DNA from: Thiothrix litoralis
Lineage (GTDB): Bacteria; Pseudomonadota; Gammaproteobacteria; Thiotrichales; Thiotrichaceae
Reading direction: 5' to 3'
Length of the DNA: 64,000 nucleotides
NCBI RefSeq assembly: GCF_017901135.1
Contig: NZ_CP072801.1
Span: forward strand, 1,364,001-1,428,000
Position 1 is the stretch's first letter; each line of letters opens with the position of its first letter. Below are positions 52,394 through 62,600 of the stretch, in pieces. The notes below the pieces were generated by a model. The model was not told the origin of the DNA. It worked only from the letters and a program-made list of their open reading frames with translations, and searched no databases. The position numbers and the translations under genes were made by a program.

Positions 52394-53712
52394 ACCAGCA
52401 ACCTCCGAATGTCACCCAGCATTTTCGCAAGGTAGGTGGTGAAACGCGCACCCTCCGCCCCATCGACCACGCGATGGTCATACGACAGCGACAGCGGCAA
52501 CATCAAGCGCGGCGCGAATTCTTTACCGTTCCAGATCGGCTGGATGTCGGATTTGGACACACCGAGGATAGCGACTTCCGGTGCATTCACAATCGGGGTG
52601 AATTTGGTGCCGCCGATCCCGCCGAGGCTGGAAATTGAGAAGCAGCCGCCTTGCATATCCGCCGGTTTCAGCTTCTTGTCACGCGCCTTGCCAGAGATTG
52701 CCTTCAACTCTTCCGACAGTTGCATGATGGACTTTTTGTCCACGTCACGAATCACCGGCACGACCAAACCATCCGGCGTATCCACGGCCACACCCACATG
52801 GTAGTAATGCTTGCGGATCAGGTTTTCACCCTTCGCATCCAGTGAGGAATTGAAACGCGGGTAAGCCTTCAAGCCAGCCACTACCGCTTTCATGATGAAC
52901 ACCAGCGGGGTGATTTTCATCCCGGACTTGGCATTTTCCTCATTCAACTGCTTGCGGAAGGCTTCCAGATCGGTAATGTCCGCCTGATCAAACTGCGTCA
53001 CATGCGGAATGTGTACCCAGTTGCGGTGCAGGAATTCGCCCGTCAGCTTGTTGATGCGTGACAGCGCCACCGTTTCGATTTCACCCCATTGGCTGAAGTC
53101 GATGTCCGGCATCGGTGCAACGCCGAGCGTATTGCCGGAAGCAGCACCTCTGCCCGGCACACCGCCCATGCTCATCACGTCCTTGATGTACGCTTTCACG
53201 TCTTCTTGGGTGATGCGTCCTTTGCGGCCTGAGCCGGTTACTTTATTGAGATCAGCACCGAGTTCGCGGGCAAACTTGCGTACCGATGGCGTCGCGTAAG
53301 CCTTGCTGAAATCGAGCTTGGAAGAGGAAGAAGCCCCCTTCCCTAACCCTTCCCCCGCAAGGGGTGAAGGGGACAAGACGGGAGCAACTGGCTTAGATTC
53401 CGTCATCTTCGCTCCTTCACCTCTTACGGGGGAAGGCTGGGATGGGGGGGTAACAGCCGCGCCAGCGGCTGCCTCCGCCACCTCCATCATCACCACCAGA
53501 CTCCCTTCCGAAATCCGGTCGCCGACCTTAACTTTCACTTCCTTGACCACACCCGCTGCGGGTGAGGGAATTTCCATCGACGACTTGTCGGATTCAATCG
53601 TGATGAGTGAGTCTTCAACGTTGATCGTATCGCCAACGTTAACCAGTACTTCAATGATTTCAACATCTTTGAAGCTGCCAATGTCTGGCACTAAAATTTC
53701 CTGGATTGCCAT
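52390..53712 (-). CDS. aceF: Dihydrolipoamide acetyltransferase (PDH E2)
   Basis: 440 residues. The single lipoyl domain (1-80, ESDKSSME, Lys43) is followed by a linker, a peripheral-subunit-binding domain (about 137-175, [19 protein letters not shown]) and a catalytic domain ending with SYDHRVVDG (His413). Linker 88-128 ([27 protein letters not shown]) is encoded by a palindromic repeat pair. Together with AceE and LpdA it forms the pyruvate dehydrogenase complex that makes acetyl-CoA. Overlaps lpdA by 4 nt; 12 nt from aceE. Confidence 0.95.
   Translation of the reverse strand: MAIQEILVPDIGSFKDVEIIEVLVNVGDTINVEDSLITIESDKSSMEIPSPAAGVVKEVKVKVGDRISEGSLVVMMEVAEAAAGAAVTPPSQPSPVRGEGAKMTESKPVAPVLSPSPLAGEGLGKGASSSSKLDFSKAYATPSVRKFARELGADLNKVTGSGRKGRITQEDVKAYIKDVMSMGGVPGRGAASGNTLGVAPMPDIDFSQWGEIETVALSRINKLTGEFLHRNWVHIPHVTQFDQADITDLEAFRKQLNEENAKSGMKITPLVFIMKAVVAGLKAYPRFNSSLDAKGENLIRKHYYHVGVAVDTPDGLVVPVIRDVDKKSIMQLSEELKAISGKARDKKLKPADMQGGCFSISSLGGIGGTKFTPIVNAPEVAILGVSKSDIQPIWNGKEFAPRLMLPLSLSYDHRVVDGAEGARFTTYLAKMLGDIRRLLV
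53336..53451. repeat. Inverted pair of palindromic repeats inside aceF
   Basis: CCCTTCCCTAACCCTTCCCC with a CGCAAGGGG stem on one side and CTTACGGGGGAAGGCTGGGA on the other, in inverted order, within the aceF linker. Diverged from, but of the same design as, the lpdA pair. Confidence 0.65.
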
Positions 53713-53724
53713 AACATGCTCTCC

Positions 53725-56382
53725 TTATGCCAGACGTGGGTTAGGTTTTTCGGGGTTGATGCCGTATTTTTCCATCGCCTTGACCAAATCAGCAGCAGGT
53801 AAGGATTTTTCATCCACCAGCGCTTTCAGGGCGGCAATCACGATGTAATGACGGTTAACCTCGAAATGTTTACGCAGTTGCGCACGGGTATCGCTACGCC
53901 CAAAGCCGTCCGTGCCCAGCACGGTGTAAGGCATTGGCAACCAAGCACGGATTTGATCCGGGTACTGGCGGATATAGTCGGTCGCGGCAACCGCAGGCCC
54001 ACGTTGGCCTTTCATGGCTTGGGTCACATACGGCACTTTCGCATCTTCCAGCGGGTGCAGCATGTTCCAGCGATCGATGTCACGGGCTTCACGCGCCAGT
54101 TCGTTGAAACTGGTCACGCTCCACACATTGGCATCCACGCCCCATTCCTTGTCGAGCAATTCTGCGGCAGCAATCACTTCGCGCAGGATCGTGCCTGAAC
54201 CCATCAGTTGCACTTTCTTGCGCTTTTTACCGCCGCCGCTGAACAGGTACATGCCTTTGACAATGCCGTCTTCACAACCGGCTGGCATGGCGGGGTGCGT
54301 GTAGTTTTCGTTCATCGCGGTGATGTAGTAATACACATCTTCCTGATCCTGATACATGCGTTTCAGGCCGTTATGAATGATCACCGCCATTTCATAAGAG
54401 AAGGTCGGGTCGTAAGACAGGCAGTTCGGAATCAAGCCTGCCTGAATCAGCCCGTGACCATCCTGATGTTGCAAGCCTTCACCGGCGAGCGTGGTACGCC
54501 CTGCCGTGCCGCCAATCAGGAAGCCGCGTGAACGCGAATCACCCGCCGCCCATGCCAAATCACCAATGCGCTGGAAACCGAACATGGAGTAGTAAATGTA
54601 AAACGGCACCATGTTCACGCCGTGGGTACTGTAGGCTGTCGCTGCTGCAATCCATGAGGAGAACGCGCCCGCTTCATTGATACCCTCTTCCAGAATCTGT
54701 CCGGTCTTGTCCTCTTTGTAGAACATGACCTGATCTTTATCCTGCGGCTCGTACAACTGCCCGACCGAAGAATAAATCCCCAACTGGCGGAACATGCCTT
54801 CCATACCAAACGTCCGCGCCTCATCCGGCACGATCGGTACAACATGGCGACCCATGTTTTTATCGCGTGCCAGCAAGGTCAGCAAACGCACGAATACCAT
54901 CGTGGTCGACATTTCGCGCTCGCCCGTGCTTTCCAACAGCGGTTGGAAAATGGAAATATCCGGCACTTTCAGCGGCGTTGCGTGGGTCTGGCGCTGCGGC
55001 AAAGAACCACCCAAGGCTTTACGGCGTTCCAGCAGATACTGCATTTCTTCGCCGTTCGGGTCAGGGCGGTAGTATTTCGCTTCAGCCGCATCCGCATCGC
55101 TCAACGGGATGTTGAAACGGTTTTTATAGGCAATCATTTCTTCGCCACTCAGCTTTTTCTGCGAGTGGGTACGGTTCTGGCCTTCGCCAGCAGAACCCAT
55201 GCCGTAACCTTTCACGGTATGTGCCAGAATAACGGTTGGCTGCCCGGTGTGGTTTACGGCTGCGTGGTAGGCGGCAAACACTTTGTGCGGATCATGACCA
55301 CCACGGTTCAAACGCCAGATGTCGGCGTCGCTCATTTTTGCGACCATTTCCTTTAGTTCGGGGTATTTACCGAAGAAGTTCTCACGCACATATTTACCAT
55401 CGCGGGATTTGTAGTTCTGGTACTCGCCGTCGACCGCTTCCATCATGCGGGCTTTGAGCAAACCGTCTTTGTCTTTGGCCAAGAGCGGATCCCAGTAAGA
55501 ACCCCACAGGACTTTGATGACATTCCAGCCAGCGCCACGGAATACCGCTTCGAGTTCCTGCACGATTTTACCGTTGCCACGCACTGGGCCATCCAGACGT
55601 TGCAGGTTGCAGTTGACGACCCACACCAGATTGTCGAGTTTTTCGCGACCACCGAGGGAAATCGCCCCGAGGGTTTCCGGCTCATCGGTTTCACCGTCGC
55701 CGACGAATGCCCAGACCTTGCGGTTGGCGGTTTCAGCCAGCTTGCGGTCTTGCAGGTACTTCATGAAGCGTGCTTGGTAGATCGACTTGATCGGCCCCAG
55801 CCCCATGGAAACGGTCGGGAACTGCCAGTAATCCGGCATCAGCCACGGGTGTGGATAAGAGGACAAGCCGCCGCCATCCACTTCCTGACGGAAATTGTCG
55901 AGTTCGGATTCGGTAAAGCGGCCTTCGAGGAAGGAACGCGCATACATACCCGGTGCAGCATGACCTTGTATATACAGCAAGTCGCCGCCGTGTTGCGGGG
56001 AAGGCGCGTGCCAGAAATGATTCATGCCCACATCGTATAACGTCGCGGCTGAGGCGAAGGTGGCAATGTGCCCGCCCAGTTCCGGGCTTTCGCGGTTAGC
56101 ACGTACCACCATTGCGGCTGCATTCCAGCGGATATAAGAGCGCAACCGCGCCTCAATCGCGGGCTTACCGGGTGTATAGTGTTCTTTATGGGGGGGGATG
56201 GTATTGATGTAAGCGGTGTTGGCTGAGTATGGCAGGTTCGCGCCGTTATGACGGGCAGTAGCAATCAGCTCTTCTAGCAAGAAGTGGGCACGTTCCACAC
56301 CTTCTGCTTCAATGACTGCTTCAAGGGAATCAGTCCATTCTTTTGTTTCTTGCAAATCAATATCTTGTATTGAATTATCCAT
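53725..56382 (-). CDS. aceE: Pyruvate dehydrogenase E1 component (homodimeric type)
   Basis: 885 residues from the ATG at 56382, which has GAGG 8 nt upstream (the frame extends to 56460). Matches the large single-chain E1 of gammaproteobacteria: GGHIATFASAATLYDVGMNH near the N-terminus, ThDP motif VWAFVGDGETDEPE, RNRTHSQKKLSGEEM, and a C-terminal transketolase-like domain with VPYVTQAMKGQRGPAVAATD. It decarboxylates pyruvate and acetylates the E2 lipoyl group. It heads the operon. An AT-rich ~200-bp gap to the divergent RNase T gene holds the promoters; no PdhR gene is present here. Confidence 0.97.
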   Translation of the reverse strand: MDNSIQDIDLQETKEWTDSLEAVIEAEGVERAHFLLEELIATARHNGANLPYSANTAYINTIPPHKEHYTPGKPAIEARLRSYIRWNAAAMVVRANRESPELGGHIATFASAATLYDVGMNHFWHAPSPQHGGDLLYIQGHAAPGMYARSFLEGRFTESELDNFRQEVDGGGLSSYPHPWLMPDYWQFPTVSMGLGPIKSIYQARFMKYLQDRKLAETANRKVWAFVGDGETDEPETLGAISLGGREKLDNLVWVVNCNLQRLDGPVRGNGKIVQELEAVFRGAGWNVIKVLWGSYWDPLLAKDKDGLLKARMMEAVDGEYQNYKSRDGKYVRENFFGKYPELKEMVAKMSDADIWRLNRGGHDPHKVFAAYHAAVNHTGQPTVILAHTVKGYGMGSAGEGQNRTHSQKKLSGEEMIAYKNRFNIPLSDADAAEAKYYRPDPNGEEMQYLLERRKALGGSLPQRQTHATPLKVPDISIFQPLLESTGEREMSTTMVFVRLLTLLARDKNMGRHVVPIVPDEARTFGMEGMFRQLGIYSSVGQLYEPQDKDQVMFYKEDKTGQILEEGINEAGAFSSWIAAATAYSTHGVNMVPFYIYYSMFGFQRIGDLAWAAGDSRSRGFLIGGTAGRTTLAGEGLQHQDGHGLIQAGLIPNCLSYDPTFSYEMAVIIHNGLKRMYQDQEDVYYYITAMNENYTHPAMPAGCEDGIVKGMYLFSGGGKKRKKVQLMGSGTILREVIAAAELLDKEWGVDANVWSVTSFNELAREARDIDRWNMLHPLEDAKVPYVTQAMKGQRGPAVAATDYIRQYPDQIRAWLPMPYTVLGTDGFGRSDTRAQLRKHFEVNRHYIVIAALKALVDEKSLPAADLVKAMEKYGINPEKPNPRLA

Positions 56383-56589
56383 TGTACATCCTCTCTCTTC
56401 CAGCGATAACTCTGGCGCACCAAATGGTATTATTATCCAGATGGATATGAACCATATCACACGATTGTATTTTTTTGAACGAAAAAATTATTACAAAAAT
56501 AAAAACTTAAATATCAAAAACTTAAGAATATTAAATATTTTTAAAAATCTTTCCTATTCATTTTACATCAGTTCCGTTAAGCTCTCGCT

Positions 56590-57231
56590 ATGACTGATGA
56601 TATAGAAATAATCCCTATCGCCGGACGTTTCCGTGGCTTCCTCCCAGTAGTGGTGGATGTGGAAACGGGAGGCTTTGATTGCCGCAAGGATGCGTTGCTC
56701 GAAGTGGCAGCCGTGGTGCTGCGTATCGACGAAAAAGGTGAGCTATCACGCCACCGCACTTTCAGTTGGCACATTGAACCTTTCCCCAATGCCAACATGG
56801 ATCCCAAGTCGCTCGAAGTGAACGGCATCAAGCCTTTCAGCCCCTTGCGCATGGCTGTCCCTGAGCCGAAAGCGATGGAAGAATTCTTCAAGGTCATCCG
56901 CAAGGAAGTGAAGGTTAACCGTTGCAGTCGCGCCATTCTGGTTGGTCACAATGCACCGTTTGACCTGAACTTTGTGCACGCGGCCTCAGAACGCATTAAA
57001 GCCACCCGCAACCCCTTCCACCCCTTCAGCACGCTGGACACGGTTTCCTTGGGTGCGGTGATGTATGGGCAAACGGTATTGGCGCGACTGGCGCAAGCAG
57101 CAGGCATGGGCTGGGATGCAGATTCAGCGCACTCAGCCGTGTATGATGCTGAAAAAACAGCAGATTTATTTTGCCATTTCGTGAATACCTGGCAAACACT
57201 CGACGCAGCGTTTAAAGCTGTCGAGAATTAA
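56590..57231 (+). CDS. rnt: Ribonuclease T
   Basis: RNase T trims tRNA 3' ends and stable RNAs as a DEDD 3'-5' exonuclease. The 213-residue protein has exo I VVVDVETGGFD (Asp23, Glu25), exo II VGHNAPFDLNFV and exo III HSAVYDAEKTADLF with the catalytic His and Asp, and the FSTLDTVSLGAVMYGQTVL segment typical of RNase T. Divergent from aceE and convergent with potD across a large palindrome. Confidence 0.95.
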   Translation: MTDDIEIIPIAGRFRGFLPVVVDVETGGFDCRKDALLEVAAVVLRIDEKGELSRHRTFSWHIEPFPNANMDPKSLEVNGIKPFSPLRMAVPEPKAMEEFFKVIRKEVKVNRCSRAILVGHNAPFDLNFVHAASERIKATRNPFHPFSTLDTVSLGAVMYGQTVLARLAQAAGMGWDADSAHSAVYDAEKTADLFCHFVNTWQTLDAAFKAVEN

Positions 57232-57234
57232 GAT

Positions 57235-57309
57235 GTAGGGTGGGTGGAGCGGAACGCGATACCCACCGCGTCGGTGAAATGGTGGGTATCGTTCCTCCAC
57301 CCACCCTAC
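57235..57309. repeat. 75-bp near-perfect palindrome between rnt and potD
   Basis: Arms GTAGGGTGGGTGGAG...GATACCCACC and GGTGGGTATC...CTCCACCCACCCTAC form a long hairpin of about 29 paired bases with a ~13-nt loop. It lies between convergent genes, 4 nt from either stop, so it may act as a two-way terminator. It looks like a dispersed palindromic element (small MITE or REP-type). Confidence 0.85.
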
Positions 57310-57313
57310 AAAA

Positions 57314-58348
57314 TTACTTCCCTGTCTTCAATTTTTCCCAATAGCCGTCATACACTTTCATAGCGTCGCCGACATCCTGCTGGAATTCACTGGCTTTAAC
57401 GATGTCTGCGGGCGGGAAAATCACCGGGTTATTTTGGGTATCCTCATCCAGTAACTCCTTGGACGCCATGTTGGGAGTGCTGTAGCCCAGCTCTTCGACC
57501 ACTTGCTGACCCACTTCAGGGCGCAACATGTAATCAATGAACTTGTGGGCATTCTCGACATGTTCCGCACCAACCGGGATCGCAAAACTGTCTACCCAGA
57601 AACCCGCGCCTTCCTTGGGAAAAATGTACTGGATATCCGGGTTCTCCTGTTGCGCCATGATGACTTCACCGCTCCAGATCATTCCCAGATTCACATCGCC
57701 TGCCAGAAACGGTTCACGCGGTGCATCTGCATTGAATACCAGCACGTTGGGCATCAGCTTTTTCAGGTCTTCGTAAGCCGTTTTGATTTCATCCGGGTTG
57801 GTGGTATTGGTGGAAAAGCCGTTCTTTTTCAGCGCCATGTGGAATACTTCACGCACATCATCGGTCAGCAACAACTTCCCTTGCCACTTTTCATCCCACA
57901 AATCTGCCCATGAAGTGATGGTAGCAGGGTCAATTTCCTTGGCATTCACGCCAATGCCGGTGCTGCCCCACAGGTAGGGGACGCTGTATTCATTGCCGGG
58001 GTCATAGGGTTTGTCCAGCAAATCAGGCGAAAGGTTTTTCAGGTTGGGAAGCTTGGCAGGGTCAATCTTCTGCAATAAACCTTCCTGACGCATCTTCGAC
58101 ACCAGATAGGAGGATGGCACCACAATGTCGTAACCCTTGCCCTTTTGCAGCTTGATCTTGGAGTACATCACCTCGTTATTTTCGTAGGTGGAATACTCGA
58201 CCTTGATGCCGGTTTCCTTGGTGAAATCTGCCAGCGTACTTTCGGGAATGTATTCTGCCCAGTTGTAAACCACGAGTTTTTCTTCAGCGTGCAGCGCCGT
58301 TGTCGCCGCCATCAGCACAGCAGCCAGTAAAGCAGGGATTGTTTTCAT
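57314..58348 (-). CDS. potD: Spermidine/putrescine ABC transporter, substrate-binding protein
   Basis: 344 residues from the ATG at 58348 with a signal peptide (IPALLAAVLMAATTALHA, about 3-20). The mature start KLVVYNWAEYIPESTLADF is typical of PotD/PotF, with acidic and aromatic polyamine contacts such as LWGSTGIGVN and EGAGFWVDSFAIP. It binds putrescine or spermidine in the periplasm. It follows potC with a 1-nt gap. PotD versus PotF specificity cannot be decided by eye. Confidence 0.92.
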   Translation of the reverse strand: MKTIPALLAAVLMAATTALHAEEKLVVYNWAEYIPESTLADFTKETGIKVEYSTYENNEVMYSKIKLQKGKGYDIVVPSSYLVSKMRQEGLLQKIDPAKLPNLKNLSPDLLDKPYDPGNEYSVPYLWGSTGIGVNAKEIDPATITSWADLWDEKWQGKLLLTDDVREVFHMALKKNGFSTNTTNPDEIKTAYEDLKKLMPNVLVFNADAPREPFLAGDVNLGMIWSGEVIMAQQENPDIQYIFPKEGAGFWVDSFAIPVGAEHVENAHKFIDYMLRPEVGQQVVEELGYSTPNMASKELLDEDTQNNPVIFPPADIVKASEFQQDVGDAMKVYDGYWEKLKTGK

Positions 58349-58349
58349 G

Positions 58350-59114
58350 TCAGTGTTTTCTCCTGAGTAGCAAAGTTGAGAACGTAACCAAAAGCAGTGA
58401 CAGCGCCAGCAACAGGGTTGCCAACACATTCACTTCGGGCGAAACACCGACCTTGACCATCGAAAACACCCGGATCGGCAGGATTTCAAAGCTGGGGCCG
58501 GTCACAAACGAGCTGATGATTACATCATCTAATGATAGGGTAAAGCTCAATAACCACCCCGCGACAATCGCCGGAAACACCAACGGGAAGATAATCAGGC
58601 GAAAAATACGGCTTTCACTCGCCCCCAAATCCTGCGCAGCCTCCAACAAATATTGATCGAAACCTTTGAGTTGCGCATACACCGTAATCACCACAAACGG
58701 CAGGCAAAAGGTGATGTGCGCAATCAGCAACGACCAGAAACCAAGCTGGATACCCAACGCAATAAAGATCACCAAAAAGGTAATCGCCAGCACAATATCT
58801 GGCGACATCATCACAATGAACAACAACCCGCTGGAGGTGGCCTTGAGCGGGAAACGGTAACGGTACAAGGCCAGCGCCATCAAGGTTCCGATAAGGGTTG
58901 CTGCCGTCGCCGCCAGCGTCGCGATTAGCAAGGAATTCAGGAAAGCCTGCGCCAACGCCTCATTTTCCCAGAGTTTGGCGTACCAATTGAGGGTGAAGCC
59001 TTTCCACTCATAACCGTATTTGGAAACGTTGAAGGAATTGATCACCAGAATCGCGATGGGCAGGTAGAGGTAGGCGAAGATGGCGGCGATAAAGCTCCAC
59101 TTTAGGATTTTCAT
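58350..59114 (-). CDS. potC: Spermidine/putrescine ABC transporter permease PotC
   Basis: 254 residues, six membrane helices, with the EAA loop LEAAQDLGASESRIFRLIIF that docks the ATPase. The N-terminus (LKWSFIAAIFAYLYLPIAIL) and NWYAKLWENEAL segment are typical of PotC. It overlaps the DUF559 gene by 4 nt, so the inserted gene is translationally coupled to it. Its normal partner potB lies about 4 kb upstream, beyond the inserted islet. Confidence 0.93.
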   Translation of the reverse strand: MKILKWSFIAAIFAYLYLPIAILVINSFNVSKYGYEWKGFTLNWYAKLWENEALAQAFLNSLLIATLAATAATLIGTLMALALYRYRFPLKATSSGLLFIVMMSPDIVLAITFLVIFIALGIQLGFWSLLIAHITFCLPFVVITVYAQLKGFDQYLLEAAQDLGASESRIFRLIIFPLVFPAIVAGWLLSFTLSLDDVIISSFVTGPSFEILPIRVFSMVKVGVSPEVNVLATLLLALSLLLVTFSTLLLRRKH

Positions 59115-59542
59115 TGGGTTTGCTCCTGCGGAGTTCCCCTCACCCCTAGCCCCTCTCCCTCAAGGGGAGAGGGGGATAAGAGGAGGTAGTTTTGGATGGT
59201 TGCGGTAACAGTTTGGAGATTTTTTTCTACTTGGGTGGCGGTGAAACGGAGGACGGTGTAACCACAGACTTCTAGGAGGTGTTGGCGTTCTTGGTCGCGT
59301 TCTACTTGGGTGGCGTGGATTGATCCATCTACTTCGACGATCAGGTTTTTTTCGGCGCAGAAGAAATCAGCGACGAAACAGCCGATAGGTTGTTGGCGGC
59401 GGAATTTGAATCCGGCGATTCGGCGATTGCGCAGGGCTTGCCAGAGGATGCCTTCGCTGGGCGTTGGCGCTTTGCGAAAGTCGCGGGCGCAGGCGTGCAT
59501 TTGGGCGTTGAGTTCGGGGGTGATGACTAGGCGTTCTTTCAT
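59111..59542 (-). CDS. DUF559 endonuclease-like protein
   Basis: 143 residues. DUF559 core: ARDFRKAPTPSEGILWQALR, then FRRQQPIGCFVADFFCAEKN, LIVEVDGSIHATQVERDQER and GYTVLRFTATQVEKNL, a restriction-endonuclease-like (Vsr-type) fold with the acidic residues of the PD-(D/E)xK plan (VADF, EVDG). The last ~20 residues ([14 protein letters not shown]) are translated from the palindromic repeat at 59136. It lies between the NACHT gene and potC, with a repeat on both sides. A nicking or nuclease role is inferred only. Confidence 0.8.
   Translation of the reverse strand: MKERLVITPELNAQMHACARDFRKAPTPSEGILWQALRNRRIAGFKFRRQQPIGCFVADFFCAEKNLIVEVDGSIHATQVERDQERQHLLEVCGYTVLRFTATQVEKNLQTVTATIQNYLLLSPSPLEGEGLGVRGTPQEQTQ
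59136..59175. repeat. Palindromic repeat at the 3' end of the DUF559 gene
   Basis: CCCCTCACCCCTAGCCCC then TCTCCCTCAAGGGGAGAGGG. Same family as the copies at 59548 (same orientation), 63094 (opposite) and the pair in lpdA. Confidence 0.8.
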
Positions 59543-59547
59543 GGGCG

Positions 59548-59590
59548 GAACCCCTCACCCCAACCCCTCTCCCTCAAGGGGCGAGGGGCT
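59548..59590. repeat. Palindromic repeat between the DUF559 and NACHT genes
   Basis: AACCCCTCACCCCAACCCCT then CTCCCTCAAGGGGCGAGGGG. It overlaps no strong coding signal and separates the two accessory genes. Confidence 0.8.
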
Positions 59591-59618
59591 AAGAAAATAC
59601 GGCGGGTAGTATTGGTTT

Positions 59619-62600
59619 TCATGGGCGGGTGGCTGCTCCGCCGATGCCTGCGATGAAGGCTTTGATGAAAGCACTGATGGGGTCTTCTCCGGTAGCCATA
59701 TCGCCGATCAACGAAGTTAAAGCGCCAATACCACCGTTTTGGATGCGTTGCATTAATCCCGGATTTTCTGTTTCTAGCGTTCTTGCTGCGTCAATACCGC
59801 TATTTTCTGGATTCTCGGTTATTTGGGATTGTTGGTGTTGACTCCATGCTTGTAGAAAAGTACGCAATGCGGCTATGTCTTCAGCACTTAAAACAGGCTG
59901 ATTATTTCCGACATTGACTGTACCGTGATTATCACCGATAACACCTGCTGTTACGGGCGCATTAAAGTTAAATATCTTGTTACTCATTTTTGTTTCCTGA
60001 ATAATAGGTAGAAATTTTATGTTACTGGCTTGATTAAACCACTGATAAGAATAGTGACCATGACGCTTTTGTATTTTACATATTGAATCAAACTTATCAT
60101 AATCAGGCATTAATTTTACAAGTCTAGGCAATACATCAAGAGTTGCCATTTTCTTTATCTTGCTCAATGCGTCACTTTTCTCATCCTGAGAATGATCAAT
60201 ATCATCAGACTCCAAAATAGAAAAAAGAACGCCAATATTAATACAGCTCTCAAAATCACTCACTTCATCATCAGTATAATTTGAATCTTCATTTTCTTTT
60301 TTACATTTAAGATTGAAGTCAAAAATGGCATCATTAATTTTATTATCATTTAATTTTTCATTAATTTTACTTAAAGCACTCATAGATAACCAATTATTGC
60401 CATCGTCCCCGTCCATAACTCTAATCAACTCATCAATAATCTTAGGTTTATCTTCAGCAATAACAGGATTTCTCCATAACATTTCAACTATTATTTTTTT
60501 AATCTTTTCATTCTCATGACTCAATGATGAAACAATAAACTCTTCTGAATATTGATCATCCGCTTGCATCTCATTAACCAGATCATACACCCATGAAATC
60601 CCACCTATGCTAGAAGAAAAAAGATTATCAAATACGGCTTTTACAGCAAGTGGATGAGAAATTTTCCCTAAAGCTATTATAACACTCGATTTTACTTCAT
60701 CATGATTATCATTTAATTTCTCGACAAGAAATTTAATTGTATTTGCTGAACCAATTCTTCCTAATGCTTCAGCAGAAGCGCTTCTAATCCTCCATTCTTT
60801 TTCATTAAAAACACTAACAACCAAGGGCGCTGATGCAGAGTTTCTTATATACCCCAAAGCAGTGATACAATTAATCTGTTTAAGAAAAGATGACAAGAAA
60901 ATTGAATGGAAATTTCTCAAAAAGCGCAAACTCCTCCAATTATTATTACAAAAATCAAAAAATGTCCGTAAAAAAATATTTCTGGTAAGTAGTCTGCTTC
61001 TTCTTAATTTGGCCTCAATCCGTTTTCTTGCATACTCAGGAGCATTCTTCCTTAAAAAAAGAGCAGCATACTCAATATCATGATTGTTTCTATTAAAAAT
61101 ATACTTCAATAGCGGTTCTATCGCTCTTCTATTACTGCTCTTCTCCAGCATTCTACATGCAGTAGACCGTACATCTTTGTCTGCATCAATAAGAAGATCA
61201 ATAAGTACATTAGATGATCGCTCAGAATTAATATTTCCGATTGCTTGAGTAACAGCCTCTCTCAAATAATTATTGGCATCACTCTCTCTTAACGCATTCA
61301 GTAGTAAGGAAAAATCTTTCTCATCCGAAACACTTCTAATATACATAAGAGCACACCCTATTTCATGTCGATGACCGACTCCCATCAACACAAAATCAAT
61401 TAAAGGCTTAATATATTTCAGATCAAATAATCCATTTATGGCATATCTCAGTTTTTCTCTATCATCTATTTCATTGCTTATTGATTTTTCTTTTAAAATA
61501 TTAGAGAAATAATTCAAAGATATTAGGCACTTAACATTAGTCAACTGTTCTGCATAATCAAACCAATCAAAATGAGCTAATTTAACACCTTTATCACTTT
61601 CCAGGAAATCGACTAAGCACTTCATCAAAAATTCAGTTTTATTAAACTTCAATATTGAGTGCAATTCAGTCATAGCCACATCATTATTCATCAATAAACT
61701 TTTAACCAAACTAAATGATGACTCTTGAAACTTGTAATTAACCGCTCCCGAAATCCTTGATGCCAAAATGAAATCAACAAGAAACGCTACTTGTAGAAAA
61801 CGTTTAATTCGACTTTTATCAGGTATAATCCCCGCTAATACCAGCAATGATTCTGTCCATTTAATAGGATTCAAATAATGAACGCAAAGTTGGTCATCCG
61901 TCAATTCATCAAAATGGCGTAACAACCATTCAGCAGCATAATATTCTTGAAACGCTTGATGAATGAACTCGATCTTTCCATGATCAGCAGCAGGCTGAAG
62001 CAAATGAAAATTTAACGCATCAGACAGCCATTGCTTTGCCTTGCTTGCCCCATTTGTTTCGCCACGCTCCCCAAATCGCTTTTCTAGCCATTTTTCAGCA
62101 TCAGCCAATGGCACTTGTAACCAGAGATTCTTGCCATCACCATCCGCGTGCATCATCAAAAATGCCACTTCTTGCAAGATTTCATCGCAGAAATCAAAGA
62201 AAGTATTTTCGCGTGTCGTTACCGTCCCACTGGGTTTGTGTTTCGCATACTCATCATGTGTAAATCGCCGAAACAACTCACCCTGATTTTGTGGAATAGC
62301 ATGTGATTTTTGATAAACACTGCACAACATATTCAGCAATAACGGACGTTCAGTGAAGTCATGCAAACGGTCTGGCAGATCATCCAACAATTGACGCGCC
62401 GCCGACTCGCTCCCTAAACGATTGGTAGCCAATGCTCTTGCCTGAGAGTCATTCAATGGCAACAAATGCAGCTTCGTTTCAATTCCAAAATCGGTAACAC
62501 TCTCCCGACTGCTAACAATCATCGGTGTATCAATAAACTGCTTCCTAAAATCTGCCAGCCTTACGCTGCTCGGCATTTCATTTAAGCCATCCAATAACAA

